From contig NZ_QQXK01000003.1 of assembly GCF_003575975.1 (NCBI RefSeq), forward strand, positions 111,763 to 175,762: a stretch of 64,000 nucleotides of DNA, given 5' to 3'. Below, piece by piece: positions 42,531 to 51,388 of the stretch (position 1 is the first letter of the stretch; the number at the start of each line of letters is the position of its first letter). The DNA is from Galactobacter valiniphilus (GTDB lineage: Bacteria > Actinomycetota > Actinomycetes > Actinomycetales > Micrococcaceae). Made by a program: the position numbers and the translations under genes. The notes beneath the pieces are model-generated. The model was not told where the DNA came from. It saw nothing but the letters and a program-made list of their open reading frames with translations, and searched no databases.

Positions 42531-43340
42531 TCAGCGCCGCACGGTGGAGGTGGTCTTGCCCGCCGTGGTGCTGTTCTTGATGAGCACCGCTCGGTACTGG
42601 CGCTTGCTCGAGGAGCTGACCTTGAGGGAGGCCTTGCCCTTGGAAAGCGTGACGGTCTTCAGGGGCTTCCACGTCTTGCCGGACTTCACCTCGAAGCGGA
42701 CCTTCTGGCCCGAATAGGTGGAATAGCGCGTGATTGCGTCGTATCGCTCTCCCCATTCCGCGGTCTTGACGATGGGGCTGTAGCGCTTGGCTGCGACGGA
42801 CAACGTGACCTTCTTGCCGCTGCGCGTGGCCTTGATAACTGCCTTCGATGCCCGGCGAACGTAGTAGTGAGCAAGAGTGGTATCCGTCGCCGTCAGAGTG
42901 TCGCCGCTCGCCTCCCAGAGATCATTGACGGAGTTGCCGTAACGGATCTCAGCCAGGCCGACCGTGTAGCGGCCGAAAGCTGTCGCTCCATTGCAGACGG
43001 GCCATCGCATGCTCGCCGAGTAGCGCTTCGTCTTGTTGTTGAACTTCGGATCCTGGAATACCAGCGCTTCCTGGCCGATGTACTGATCTTGGGGGTCCTG
43101 GACCGAAACGAACACGAGCGAATGTTTGGGGACCACATCCGTGAATGGGGCCTTCTTGGCGCTCATGGAGATCGTTCGGTCAGTGCATCCGCGCTCGGCC
43201 GATGACACGGTGACGTCCTTGACGGAGTAGGACACGGGGTCGATGGGACCCCAGCTGGCGGCCGAGGCGGTCGGCAGGCCGGCGGCGGTGACGGCGGCGG
43301 CGAGGCCGAGGACGGCGAGGGCGCGGGGCAGGCGCTTCAT
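42531..43340 (-). CDS. Secreted protein of unknown function
   Basis: A 269-residue protein with a classical signal peptide (M-K-R-L-P-R-A-L-A-V-L-G ... A-S-A-A, cleavage near residue 28). The mature part is beta-rich and Lys-rich, with an N-terminal domain containing two Cys (R-G-C-T-D, P-V-C-N-G) and a C-terminal Ig-like region (K-V-T-L-S-V-A-A-K-R-Y-S ... S-S-K-R-Q-Y-R-A-V-L). ATG at 43340 has AAGGAGCACC upstream; the frame runs further but without signal. Perhaps a cell-surface protein. Confidence 0.75.
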   Translation of the reverse strand: MKRLPRALAVLGLAAAVTAAGLPTASAASWGPIDPVSYSVKDVTVSSAERGCTDRTISMSAKKAPFTDVVPKHSLVFVSVQDPQDQYIGQEALVFQDPKFNNKTKRYSASMRWPVCNGATAFGRYTVGLAEIRYGNSVNDLWEASGDTLTATDTTLAHYYVRRASKAVIKATRSGKKVTLSVAAKRYSPIVKTAEWGERYDAITRYSTYSGQKVRFEVKSGKTWKPLKTVTLSKGKASLKVSSSSKRQYRAVLIKNSTTAGKTTSTVRR

Positions 43341-43539
43341 GGTGCTCCTTGGGGCGAAGTGATAACGCCTCCGAGTGTGGTGGCACCCACCGACGCAACG
43401 CGCGACGATGACACCGCGGACTGACCGTCCAGCCGGTTCAGTGTCCGAACGCACGGACGTCACGGGCCCCGCGGAGGGTCCGGTGGACCGGGCACGCGCC
43501 TAGCCTTGAAGGGAACGCACCCCACACGGAAGGACACCC

Positions 43540-45030
43540 ATGTCCACGGCCGCACCCGGCGCCTCCCAGCAGCCCGGAACGGAACCGCAACTCAAGCGCG
43601 GGCTCAAGGCTCGCCACCTGCAGATGATCGCCATCGGTGGTGCCATCGGCACCGGCCTGTTCCTGGGGTCCGGCGGCACCATCGCGCAGGCCGGCCCCGG
43701 CGGCGCGCTCGTCGCGTATGCCGTGATCGGCATCGTGGTGCTCTTCGTGATGCAGTCGCTCGGCGAGATGTCGACGCACCTGCCCGTGGCCGGTTCCTTC
43801 CAGACCTACGCCACGCGCTACGTGGGTTCCTCCTTCGGCTTCGCCACTGGCTGGAACTACTGGTTCAACTGGGCCATCACGCTCGCGGCCGAGCTCGTCG
43901 CCGCCGGCGTCATCATGTCCTTCTGGTTCCCCGACGTGCCCAGCTGGATCTGGGCGGCGGTCTTCCTGGCGCTGCTGACGGGCCTGAACTGGCTCTCGGC
44001 GCGGGCCTTCGGCGAGGGCGAGTTCTGGCTGGCCGCGATCAAGGTCGTGACCGTGCTCGTCTTCCTGGTCCTCGGCACGCTTATGATCGTCGGCGTCATG
44101 GGCGGGGGCAGCCCCGGCTTCTCCAACTGGACCACGGGAGACGCGCCCTTCGCCGGCGGCTGGCTCTCCATCGTCTCGGTGTTCATGATCGCCGGCTTCA
44201 GCTTCCAGGGCACCGAGCTCGTGGGCGTGGCCGCGGGGGAGAGCGAGAATCCCCGCCGGGACATGCCGCGCGCCATCCGCTCCATCTTCTGGCGCATCAT
44301 GCTCTTCTACATCCTGGCGATCGCCATCATCGGCTTCCTGCTGCCGTACACCGACCCGAGCCTCCTGGCCTCGGCGGACGCCGGCGAGGTCACGGCCTCG
44401 CCGTTCACCCTCGTCTTCGAGCGCGCCGGCATCGGCATCGCCGCGGGCGTCATGAACGCGATCATCCTCAGCGCCGTGCTCTCGGCCGGCAACTCCGGCC
44501 TGTATGCCTCCACGCGCATGCTCTACTCGCTGGCCAAGGAGGGCAAGGCGCCCCGGCTCTTCGTGAAGCTCAACGAGCGCGGCGTGCCCGTCATGGCGCT
44601 GCTCGCGACCGCCGCGATCGGCGTGTTTGCCTTCCTCACGAGCGTCCTGGGTGACGGCGGTGCGTACACCTGGCTCATGAACGTCTCCGGCCTGTCCGGC
44701 TTCATCGTGTGGGTCGGCATCTCTTGGTCTCATTTCCGCTTCCGGCGTGCCTACCTCAAACAGGGCCACTCGCTGAAGGACTTGCCGTACGTGGCGCCCT
44801 TCTTCCCGGTGGGCCCGCTGCTCGCGCTTGTCGTCATGCTCGTGGTCATCGCCGGCCAGAACTACCAGGCGATCCTGGACGGCCGCCTGCCCGAGGTCAT
44901 CTCGGCGTACATCGGCCTGCCCATCTTCCTGCTGGTCTGGCTCATCCATCGCCTGCGCGCCGGCCGCACCGGGGGCCTGGTTCCCCTGGAGAAGGTTGAC
45001 GTCTCCGGCCTCGAGGTGAAGCCCAGCTAG
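43540..45030 (+). CDS. Amino acid permease (APC family, LysP-like)
   Basis: A 496-residue transporter with 12 predicted helices. The N-terminal signature K-A-R-H-L-Q-M-I-A-I-G-G-A-I-G-T-G-L-F-L-G-S-G is that of the amino-acid-transporter (AAT) subfamily with LysP and AroP. F-S-F-Q-G-T-E-L-V-G-V-A-A-G-E-S and N-P-R-R-D-M-P-R-A-I are also conserved, and the charge pattern fits a lysine or basic amino acid carrier. Proton symport is expected. An A-rich AAGGACACC precedes the ATG. Confidence 0.9.
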   Translation: MSTAAPGASQQPGTEPQLKRGLKARHLQMIAIGGAIGTGLFLGSGGTIAQAGPGGALVAYAVIGIVVLFVMQSLGEMSTHLPVAGSFQTYATRYVGSSFGFATGWNYWFNWAITLAAELVAAGVIMSFWFPDVPSWIWAAVFLALLTGLNWLSARAFGEGEFWLAAIKVVTVLVFLVLGTLMIVGVMGGGSPGFSNWTTGDAPFAGGWLSIVSVFMIAGFSFQGTELVGVAAGESENPRRDMPRAIRSIFWRIMLFYILAIAIIGFLLPYTDPSLLASADAGEVTASPFTLVFERAGIGIAAGVMNAIILSAVLSAGNSGLYASTRMLYSLAKEGKAPRLFVKLNERGVPVMALLATAAIGVFAFLTSVLGDGGAYTWLMNVSGLSGFIVWVGISWSHFRFRRAYLKQGHSLKDLPYVAPFFPVGPLLALVVMLVVIAGQNYQAILDGRLPEVISAYIGLPIFLLVWLIHRLRAGRTGGLVPLEKVDVSGLEVKPS

Positions 45031-45076
45031 TCAGGCTCAGGGCCGGCACAGCCGGGCGGGGGAAGACGGTGCGGAG

Positions 45077-45781
45077 ATGAACGAGCTGCCTGAGATCCCC
45101 ACCCGCCTCCTGCCCGGCGCCGCACCCGAGCTCGGGGCGTGGGCCCCGCTCGCCGTCGCGCTGGCTATCGGCGTGGTCGCGTTGCCGCCCCTCTGGCTGC
45201 GGCTGCGCCTGCTCGTGACGCTGAGCCACGAGCTCGGCCACGCCGTGGTGGGCCTGGCCTGTGGGCGGCGCTTCCGCCGCTTCGTCGTCAACCGCGACAT
45301 GTCGGGGCACGCCGTGACGAGCGGCCGCCCCAGCGGCCTGGGCCTCGTGCTGAGCACGTGGGCTGGCTATCCGGCGCCCGCCGTCCTCGGTGCCGTCCTG
45401 GTCCACGTCGCGCTGGCCGGCTGGGCGGGCACGGCGCTCGCGCTCAGCGCGCTGATCATGCTCCTGGCGTTGGTCTTCGCGCGCTCCTGGGGCACGGCCG
45501 GGCTCGTCATCCTCGCCGCCGCGGGAGCGCTCGCGGCCGGCTGGTTCCTGCCAGCGTGGGGATCGGCCGCGCTGGTACTGGGGCTCGGCGTCTTCCTGCT
45601 CGTGGGCGCCTGGCGCCACCTCGGCGTGGTGATGCGCTCCGGCGGCCGCGGCGACGACCCGGCGGCGCTGGCCCGCGCCACGCGCGTGCCGGCGTGGCTG
45701 TGGCTCGCGAGCTTCGTTCTTGCCCTCGCCGCCTGCACGCTGTGGGCGTGCTGGCCGCTCTGGACCGCGGGGGCGGCCTGA
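45077..45781 (+). CDS. M50-like membrane metallopeptidase
   Basis: A 234-residue membrane protein with the zinc motif H-E-L-G-H (T-L-S-H-E-L-G-H-A-V-V-G, about residues 51-62) inside a family pattern of actinobacterial M50B-like proteins. About six hydrophobic segments follow, and W-A-G-Y-P-A-P-A-V may hold the second half of the site. GGAG precedes the ATG. The substrate is unknown. Confidence 0.8.
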   Translation: MNELPEIPTRLLPGAAPELGAWAPLAVALAIGVVALPPLWLRLRLLVTLSHELGHAVVGLACGRRFRRFVVNRDMSGHAVTSGRPSGLGLVLSTWAGYPAPAVLGAVLVHVALAGWAGTALALSALIMLLALVFARSWGTAGLVILAAAGALAAGWFLPAWGSAALVLGLGVFLLVGAWRHLGVVMRSGGRGDDPAALARATRVPAWLWLASFVLALAACTLWACWPLWTAGAA

Positions 45782-45817
45782 CTCGGGGCCCGGTAGCCAA
45801 CGGGCGCGGCGCCGTCC

Positions 45818-45872
45818 CGCGACTTTCTTGTCTCTCCGCGAGAAAGAGTCGCGGAGAGACAAGAAACTCGCG
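45818..45872. repeat. Long inverted repeat (24-base arms)
   Basis: Arms 45818-45841 and 45849-45872 pair at 23 of 24 positions around GAAAGAG. It contains a TTTCTTGTCTC block and belongs with the hairpins at 19796, 60309 and 63803. Confidence 0.8.
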
Positions 45873-45915
45873 AGATGACGGCTCGGCGGCTCGCTGAAGC
45901 GTCCCCGGTAACAAC

Positions 45916-45963
45916 AAAGGCACGACGCCGCGCGCTCAGGTGAGCGCGCGACGTCGTGCCTTT
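45916..45963. terminator. Bidirectional terminator
   Basis: AAAGGCACGACG...CGTCGTGCCTTT (45916-45963), a stem of about 22 bp with one mismatch and A/T ends, sits between the convergent M50 and POT genes. Confidence 0.8.
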
Positions 45964-46015
45964 GGTTTGCCTCCGTGCCGCCGCGAGACGCGGGGCGAGG
46001 CGGGACCGGCGGCGG

Positions 46016-47500
46016 CTACTTCACGCCGGCCATGAGCTTCAGGATGGGCTTGCGCACCAACACCAGCACCAGGGCAACCACGATGGCGGCCACGCCGATC
46101 ATGAGGAAGTAGGGCACCTCGTTGTCGGAGCTGTAGTAGCCAGCGAGCGTGCCGGCCGCGGCGGAACCGAGCGCCACCGACAGGAAGAAGAGCGCCACCA
46201 TCTGCGAGTGGAACGCGCGCGGGGCGAGCTTGGTCGCGAGCGACTGGCCCACGGGGGAGAGGCACAGCTCGGCCATCGTGAAGAGGAACAGGATCAGGAC
46301 GATCGCGATCATCGGCACGGAGTTGGCGGCGCCGCCGGAGAACGGGATGAAGGCAAGGAAGGCGAGGCCCATGATGCCGGTGCCCATCGCGAACTTCAGC
46401 GGCGTGGAGGGCTGGCGGGGGCCAAGCTTGGTCCACATGGCGGCAAACACGCCGGCAAAGATGATGATGAAGACGGGGTTGATCGAGTTGACGATGCTCG
46501 GCGGCAGGTCCATGCCAAGGAAGCTGCGGTTCAGCCGCTCGTCCGAGTAGATCGCCAGCACGGTGAACTGCTGCTGGAAGAGCGCCCAGAACACGGCCGA
46601 GGCAACAAAGAGCGGGATGAACGCGATGGCGCGCGAGCGCTCCTCCTTGCTGTTCTGCTTGGACGCGATGATCACGGCGAACAGCGCGACGGCGGCGATC
46701 AGCGTCACCACGACCACGATGTCCGAGAGATTTTCGGCCTTGAGCCACCCCAGCAGGGCGGCCGCCACGATGACAGCAACGGCGACGACGGCGATGACGA
46801 TCCAGCGGGTGCGCTCGGGCTTCGTCAGGGGGTGCGGGGCGCGGGCGTTGGCCTCGGTGCGCGTGTGGCGGCGCATGAGGACGTACTGGATCAGGCCGAG
46901 CGCCATGCCGACGGCGGCCAGGCCGAAGCCCCAGTGGAAGCCCTTGGCGCTCCACAGCGCCGAGGTCAGCAGCGGACCGACAAAGGCGCCGAGGTTCACG
47001 CCCATGTAGTAGATCGAGAAGGCGGCGTCACGGCGCTGATCCTCGGCGGTGTAGAGGTCGCCGAGCACCGTGGACGTGGTGGTCTTCAGGGAACCCGAGC
47101 CAAGCGCGATGCAGAGCAGGCCGATGCCCAGGCCCACCGCGCCGGGAATGAAGGCGAGCGCGATGTGGCCGGCCATGATGATGCTGGCCGCGGCGATCAG
47201 GGTGCGCTCGGCGCCGAGCACGCGGTCGGCGATCCAGCCGCCGAGGACCGATGACAGGTACACGAGGCCGCCGTAGGCGCCGACGATGGAGGTGGCGGCG
47301 GCCTGGCTCATGCCGAGGCCGCCGTCGCTCACCGCGTAGTAGATGTAGTAGGCCAGCAGGCCCTGCATGCCGTAGAAGCTGAACCGCTCCCACATCTCGA
47401 CGCCGGCCAGGTTGGCGAGGCCCCAAGGATGCCCGAAGAAGCCGCGCGAGGAGCCTGCCCCCTTCCCTGGGATGGTGGCGCTGGCGGGGGACTGAGTCAT
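46016..47500 (-). CDS. POT family proton-dependent peptide transporter
   Basis: A 494-residue transporter of the PTR2/DtpT type that imports di- and tripeptides with protons. The signature G-G-W-I-A-D-R-V-L-G-A-E-R-T-L follows helix 2, the E-x-x-E-R-like site appears as G-V-E-M-W-E-R-F-S-F-Y-G-M, and F-S-I-Y-Y-M-G-V-N-L-G-A is the second PTR2 signature. ATG at 47500 fits the family; the frame extends upstream. It is divergent from the first Opp operon, which also handles peptides. Confidence 0.93.
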   Translation of the reverse strand: MTQSPASATIPGKGAGSSRGFFGHPWGLANLAGVEMWERFSFYGMQGLLAYYIYYAVSDGGLGMSQAAATSIVGAYGGLVYLSSVLGGWIADRVLGAERTLIAAASIIMAGHIALAFIPGAVGLGIGLLCIALGSGSLKTTTSTVLGDLYTAEDQRRDAAFSIYYMGVNLGAFVGPLLTSALWSAKGFHWGFGLAAVGMALGLIQYVLMRRHTRTEANARAPHPLTKPERTRWIVIAVVAVAVIVAAALLGWLKAENLSDIVVVVTLIAAVALFAVIIASKQNSKEERSRAIAFIPLFVASAVFWALFQQQFTVLAIYSDERLNRSFLGMDLPPSIVNSINPVFIIIFAGVFAAMWTKLGPRQPSTPLKFAMGTGIMGLAFLAFIPFSGGAANSVPMIAIVLILFLFTMAELCLSPVGQSLATKLAPRAFHSQMVALFFLSVALGSAAAGTLAGYYSSDNEVPYFLMIGVAAIVVALVLVLVRKPILKLMAGVK

Positions 47501-47624
47501 GGGATCACCACTGAGGTTGAGGCGGCCTAGCGACCGGACACGTTTGCTAAAGCATCTGATCTTACGCGCTTCACCTCGGGGATTGCGCATGGCGTGGGAT
47601 GCGGGTTACAGCATCCGTCGATTG

Positions 47625-47666
47625 GTTCACATCTGTTACAGGGGTGAACTTGCTTGTCACGACAAG
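47625..47666. promoter_or_regulatory. Possible operators between the POT and Opp genes
   Basis: GTTCAC-N13-GTGAAC (47625-47649) and the palindrome CTTGTC-AC-GACAAG (47653-47666) lie in the 360-base divergent intergenic region, which has no ORF. They are plausible regulator sites; the regulator is unknown. Confidence 0.4.
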
Positions 47667-47708
47667 GAAAAAGTGATTGGGAGGCGAACGGGGTTCATGT
47701 CACTGTTT

Positions 47709-47771
47709 GGTAACAACCACACGTGAAAGTCCCGTTTGATATTTCCAGACGACTCCCAGGCGGCCTACAGT
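47709..47771 (+). promoter_or_regulatory. Opp operon 1 upstream element
   Basis: Boxes GGTAAC (47709), GTGAAAG (47723) and TTGATAT (47736) recur with exactly the same spacing before Opp operon 2. TACAGT at 47766 is a -10 candidate. Confidence 0.55.
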
Positions 47772-47860
47772 TCCCAAACATGTGGCCGGGCTCATGTCAC
47801 CATGTGGTCCGCCTCGCACCCTCCCCGGACACCCCGGGCCCTCGACCCTTAGGAGTGGAC

Positions 47861-49708
47861 ATGCGACTCAAGCGCATCCCCCTGGCCGTCGCCGCTGGCG
47901 CGGTGGCCGCCCTCGCCCTGGCCTCTTGCTCGCCGGGTGGCCCCAGCACCCCGTCCTCTTCCGGTTCCGCCTCCGGTTCCGCCTCCTCGTCCGGCTCGGC
48001 CGCCCCCGAGCAGGCCGCGCAGATCGACGGCTCCGGCAAGCTGGACCTGAAGGACATCCAGACCCAGGACGGCGAGCTCAAGGTCTCCGTGGGTTCCACG
48101 GAATTCGGCGGCTACAACACGCTGACCCCGGCCACCTACGACACCTACTCGAGCTCCATCTCGGCGCTCTACGGTTCGGGCTTCTTCTACTTCGGCACCG
48201 ACGGCAAGGTCATCCCGAACACCACGCTCGGCACCGCCGAGGTCGTCACGGATAACCCGCTGCAGATCAAGTACACGATCAACAAGGACGCCGTGTGGTC
48301 CGACGGCACCCCGATCACGGTGGCCGACGCCGTGCTCGCCTGGGGCTCGCAGAACGCCAGCCTCCTGGGCGCCGACGGCAAGACCCCGGTCTTCAACAAC
48401 GTCTCCGGCGACCTCGTCCAGCTGGTCCCCAAGGGCCCCGAGGGTGACGTGAGCGGCAAGGAATTCACGGTCACCTACAAGGAGCCCAACCTCGACTGGA
48501 AGCTGCAGACCTTCATGGCGCAGCCCGCCCACGTCGTGGCCAAGCAGGCCGGCATGAGCATCGAGGACCTGGTCGCCGCCCTGCGCGCCCAGGACAAGGA
48601 CAAGCTCGCCAAGGCCGGCGCGTTCTGGTCCACCGGCTGGAACAAGGGCGCCGGGCAGCTGCCGGCCGCCGATCTCAACGTCTCCAGCGGTCCCTACATC
48701 CTGGATTCCTGGCAGAAGGGTCAGTCCGTGACCCTCGTGCCGAACCCCAAGTACTGGGGCCCCAAGGCCGGCGTCTCCAAGCTGACCTTCCGCTTCGTCG
48801 ACTCCGGCGCCATGGTGCAGGCCCTGCAGAACAAGGACCTGGACGTCATGTCCCCGCAGCCCACGCTCGACACGCTCAAGCAGCTGGAGGCCCTCGGCGC
48901 CTCGGTGAAGATCATCAAGGGCGACACCATGACGTGGGAGCACGTCGACTTCAACTTTGCCGGCACCTCGGTCTTCAAGGACGACGTCAACCTGCGCAAG
49001 GCCTTCGCCATGTGCATCCCGCGCGAGCAGATCGTTGAGCAGCTCATCAAGCCGCTCAACCCCGAGGCCAAGGTCCTCAACTCGCGCGTCTCCTTCCCGG
49101 GTGACGAGCTCTACGACCGCGTCGTGAAGGACGCCTACCCGGCGGCCGACTACGACAAGGTCAACGTCGAGGGCGCCAAGAAGCTCGTCGACGAGTCCTC
49201 CGCCAAGAAGACCAACGGCAAGGTCACCGTCCGCATCGGCTACAACGCGCCCAACCCGCGCCGCGCCAACGAGGTGCAGCTGATCAAGGCCTCCTGTGAT
49301 CAGGCCGGCTTCGACGTCAAGGACATCTCCGCCGAGGGCTTCAGCGCCGAGGGCGGTCCGGTGACCAAGAACGACTACGACGCGTTCCTGTTCGCCTGGG
49401 CCGGCTCCGGCCAGCTGACCTCCGACAGCAACATCTACATGACCGGCATGCCGCAGAACTACGGCAAGTACTCCAATGCCGAGGTCGACAAGCAGCTGAC
49501 CATCACGAAGACCACGATGGATCTGACCAAGCACGGCGACGCCCTGCTCGGCGCGGAGAAGCAGCTGTGGACCGACATGTTCAGCGTGCCGATCTTCCAG
49601 CACCCGGGCATCGACGCCGCGGGCTCGGATGTCACCAACGTCATCCACACCAACACCCAGGACGGCATCACCTGGAACGCGGATCAGTGGCAGCGCGTGG
49701 CCAAGTGA
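47861..49708 (+). CDS. Oligopeptide ABC transporter substrate-binding lipoprotein (operon 1)
   Basis: A 615-residue SBP_bac_5 receptor. The signal peptide ends in the lipobox L-A-S-C (Cys23), followed by a Ser/Gly-rich linker. The DppA/OppA pattern is present: A-V-W-S-D-G-T-P-I-T-V-A-D, G-P-Y-I-L, L-V-P-N-P-K-Y-W, L-R-K-A-F-A. It would capture peptides outside the cell for the permeases below. ATG at 47861 follows AGGAGTGGAC; the upstream frame has no signal peptide. A terminator-like hairpin separates it from the permeases, so the receptor may be made in excess. Confidence 0.93.
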   Translation: MRLKRIPLAVAAGAVAALALASCSPGGPSTPSSSGSASGSASSSGSAAPEQAAQIDGSGKLDLKDIQTQDGELKVSVGSTEFGGYNTLTPATYDTYSSSISALYGSGFFYFGTDGKVIPNTTLGTAEVVTDNPLQIKYTINKDAVWSDGTPITVADAVLAWGSQNASLLGADGKTPVFNNVSGDLVQLVPKGPEGDVSGKEFTVTYKEPNLDWKLQTFMAQPAHVVAKQAGMSIEDLVAALRAQDKDKLAKAGAFWSTGWNKGAGQLPAADLNVSSGPYILDSWQKGQSVTLVPNPKYWGPKAGVSKLTFRFVDSGAMVQALQNKDLDVMSPQPTLDTLKQLEALGASVKIIKGDTMTWEHVDFNFAGTSVFKDDVNLRKAFAMCIPREQIVEQLIKPLNPEAKVLNSRVSFPGDELYDRVVKDAYPAADYDKVNVEGAKKLVDESSAKKTNGKVTVRIGYNAPNPRRANEVQLIKASCDQAGFDVKDISAEGFSAEGGPVTKNDYDAFLFAWAGSGQLTSDSNIYMTGMPQNYGKYSNAEVDKQLTITKTTMDLTKHGDALLGAEKQLWTDMFSVPIFQHPGIDAAGSDVTNVIHTNTQDGITWNADQWQRVAK

Positions 49709-49746
49709 CCCTCGGTCACCTCAGCTTCGCCTGACCCATCTGTGAT

Positions 49747-49781
49747 CGGGCCCGGGGTCCTCACCAAGGATCCCGGGCCCG
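49747..49781 (+). terminator. Hairpin after receptor gene, operon 1
   Basis: CGGGCCCGGGGTCC pairs with GGATCCCGGGCCCG (one wobble/mismatch), followed by a T-rich tract. It may terminate partially, allowing lower expression of the permeases. Confidence 0.65.
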
Positions 49782-49823
49782 TCCGTTTTCGCTTCGCACG
49801 CGTCGAAAGGGCTGTGAATCGCC

Positions 49824-51344
49824 GTGCTTCAATTCATCCTGCGACGCCTGGGCGTATCGGCCATTGTGCTGCTGCTCGCCTCGGTGCTCGTGTACTTCCT
49901 CACCACCATCTCCGGTGATCCCCTCGCGGGCATGCGCGAGCAGGCCAATGACCCCAAGGTCGCCGCCCAGATGCAGGCGCGCATCGTTGCGCTTGATCTG
50001 GATACCCCGTGGTTCCTTCGTTACCTCAAGTGGCTCGGCGGCGCCGTCGGCTGCGTCTGGGGCCAGTGCAATCTGGGCACCGATGTGAACGGCAACGCCG
50101 TCCTCGACCAGCTCGGATCCGCCGCCGCCTCGACCTTGCGGCTCGTGCTGCTCTCCGTGGTCATCGCCTGCATCGTGGGCATCCTGGTGGGCGTCCTGAC
50201 CGCCATCCGCCAGTACTCGGACTTCGACTACATCATCACCTTCGCGGCCTTCGTGCTGTTCTCGCTCCCGGTGTTCTGGGTCGCCGTGCTCCTGAAGGAG
50301 TACGCCGCGATCAACTACAACAACTGGATCGCGAACCCCTCGTTCTCACCGGCGCAGATTGTGCTGACGGCCATCATTCTTGGCCTCATCGTCATGCTCT
50401 TCATGGGCGGCTCGTGGAAGCGGCGCCTGCTCTCCTTCGGCATCGTCGCCGTGGTGGTGGGCGTGGCCATGCCGTACTTCACGTGGCTGCGCTTCTGGCA
50501 GTACCCGCAGATGGGTCCCGCCGTCATCGCCGTGGTGATCCTCGCCGTGGGCGCCTTCGCCCTGCAGACCACCGTCGGCTTCAAGGAACGCCGCGTCTGG
50601 CTGCCGGCCCTCATCAGCGCCGTGCTCGTCATGGTCGTCTACTACGCCAGCTGGAACCTGCTCTCCGAGCCCAATTGGTGGATCCTGCTCGGCGGACTGG
50701 TCCTGGCCATCGCCGTCCCGTGGGCGCTCGGCGTCTGGCTCGGCGGCCGCTTCCGCCCCCAGGCCGTCGGAGCCGCCATGAGCGTGACCCTGACGGGCGC
50801 GTTCCTCACCATCGTGGACCACCTCTTCGTGACGTGGCCCGGGTTCATGGCCCTCAAGCCGCGGCCCATTTCGACGATCGGCTCCAACACCCCGAACTTC
50901 AAGGGCACCTTCTGGGAGAGCTTCCTGGACAACGGCACGCAGCTGCTGCTGCCGACCATCGTGCTCGCCGTCGTCTCCATCGCGTCCTACTCGCGCTACA
51001 CCCGCGCGGCCATGATCGACGTGCAGGGCCAGGATTACATGCGCACGGCCCGCTCCAAGGGCCTGCCCGAGCGCACCGTGATCCTGCGCCACGCCTTCCG
51101 CAACGCGCTCATCTCCATCGTCACGATCGTGGCCATGGACTTCGCTGCCGTGATCGGCGGCGCCGTCATCACGGAGCAGGTCTTCGGCTGGAAGGGCATG
51201 GGCGAGCTGTTCCAGACGGGGCTGAAGAACGTGGACCCCGCCCCGGTGATGGCCTTCGTGCTGGTCACGGGCGGCGTGGCGGTGCTCTTTAACCTGCTCA
51301 GCGACGTGATCTACGCGCTCATCGACCCGAGGATCCGGGTATGA
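49824..51344 (+). CDS. Peptide ABC permease, OppB/DppB type (operon 1)
   Basis: A 506-residue permease, longer than the usual 310-340 residues because extra hydrophobic segments are inserted in the middle (about residues 165-340). The N-terminus F-I-L-R-R-L-G-V-S-A-I-V-L-L-L-A and the EAA loop Y-M-R-T-A-R-S-K-G-L-P-E-R-T-V-I-L-R-H-A-F-R-N-A-L-I are typical. The end is D-P-R-I-R-V. GTG at 49824. The next permease begins at once. Confidence 0.92.
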   Translation: MLQFILRRLGVSAIVLLLASVLVYFLTTISGDPLAGMREQANDPKVAAQMQARIVALDLDTPWFLRYLKWLGGAVGCVWGQCNLGTDVNGNAVLDQLGSAAASTLRLVLLSVVIACIVGILVGVLTAIRQYSDFDYIITFAAFVLFSLPVFWVAVLLKEYAAINYNNWIANPSFSPAQIVLTAIILGLIVMLFMGGSWKRRLLSFGIVAVVVGVAMPYFTWLRFWQYPQMGPAVIAVVILAVGAFALQTTVGFKERRVWLPALISAVLVMVVYYASWNLLSEPNWWILLGGLVLAIAVPWALGVWLGGRFRPQAVGAAMSVTLTGAFLTIVDHLFVTWPGFMALKPRPISTIGSNTPNFKGTFWESFLDNGTQLLLPTIVLAVVSIASYSRYTRAAMIDVQGQDYMRTARSKGLPERTVILRHAFRNALISIVTIVAMDFAAVIGGAVITEQVFGWKGMGELFQTGLKNVDPAPVMAFVLVTGGVAVLFNLLSDVIYALIDPRIRV

Positions 51345-51388
51345 CGCCGAAGCACGCAGACGACACCGGATCGCATGAGAGGAACCTC

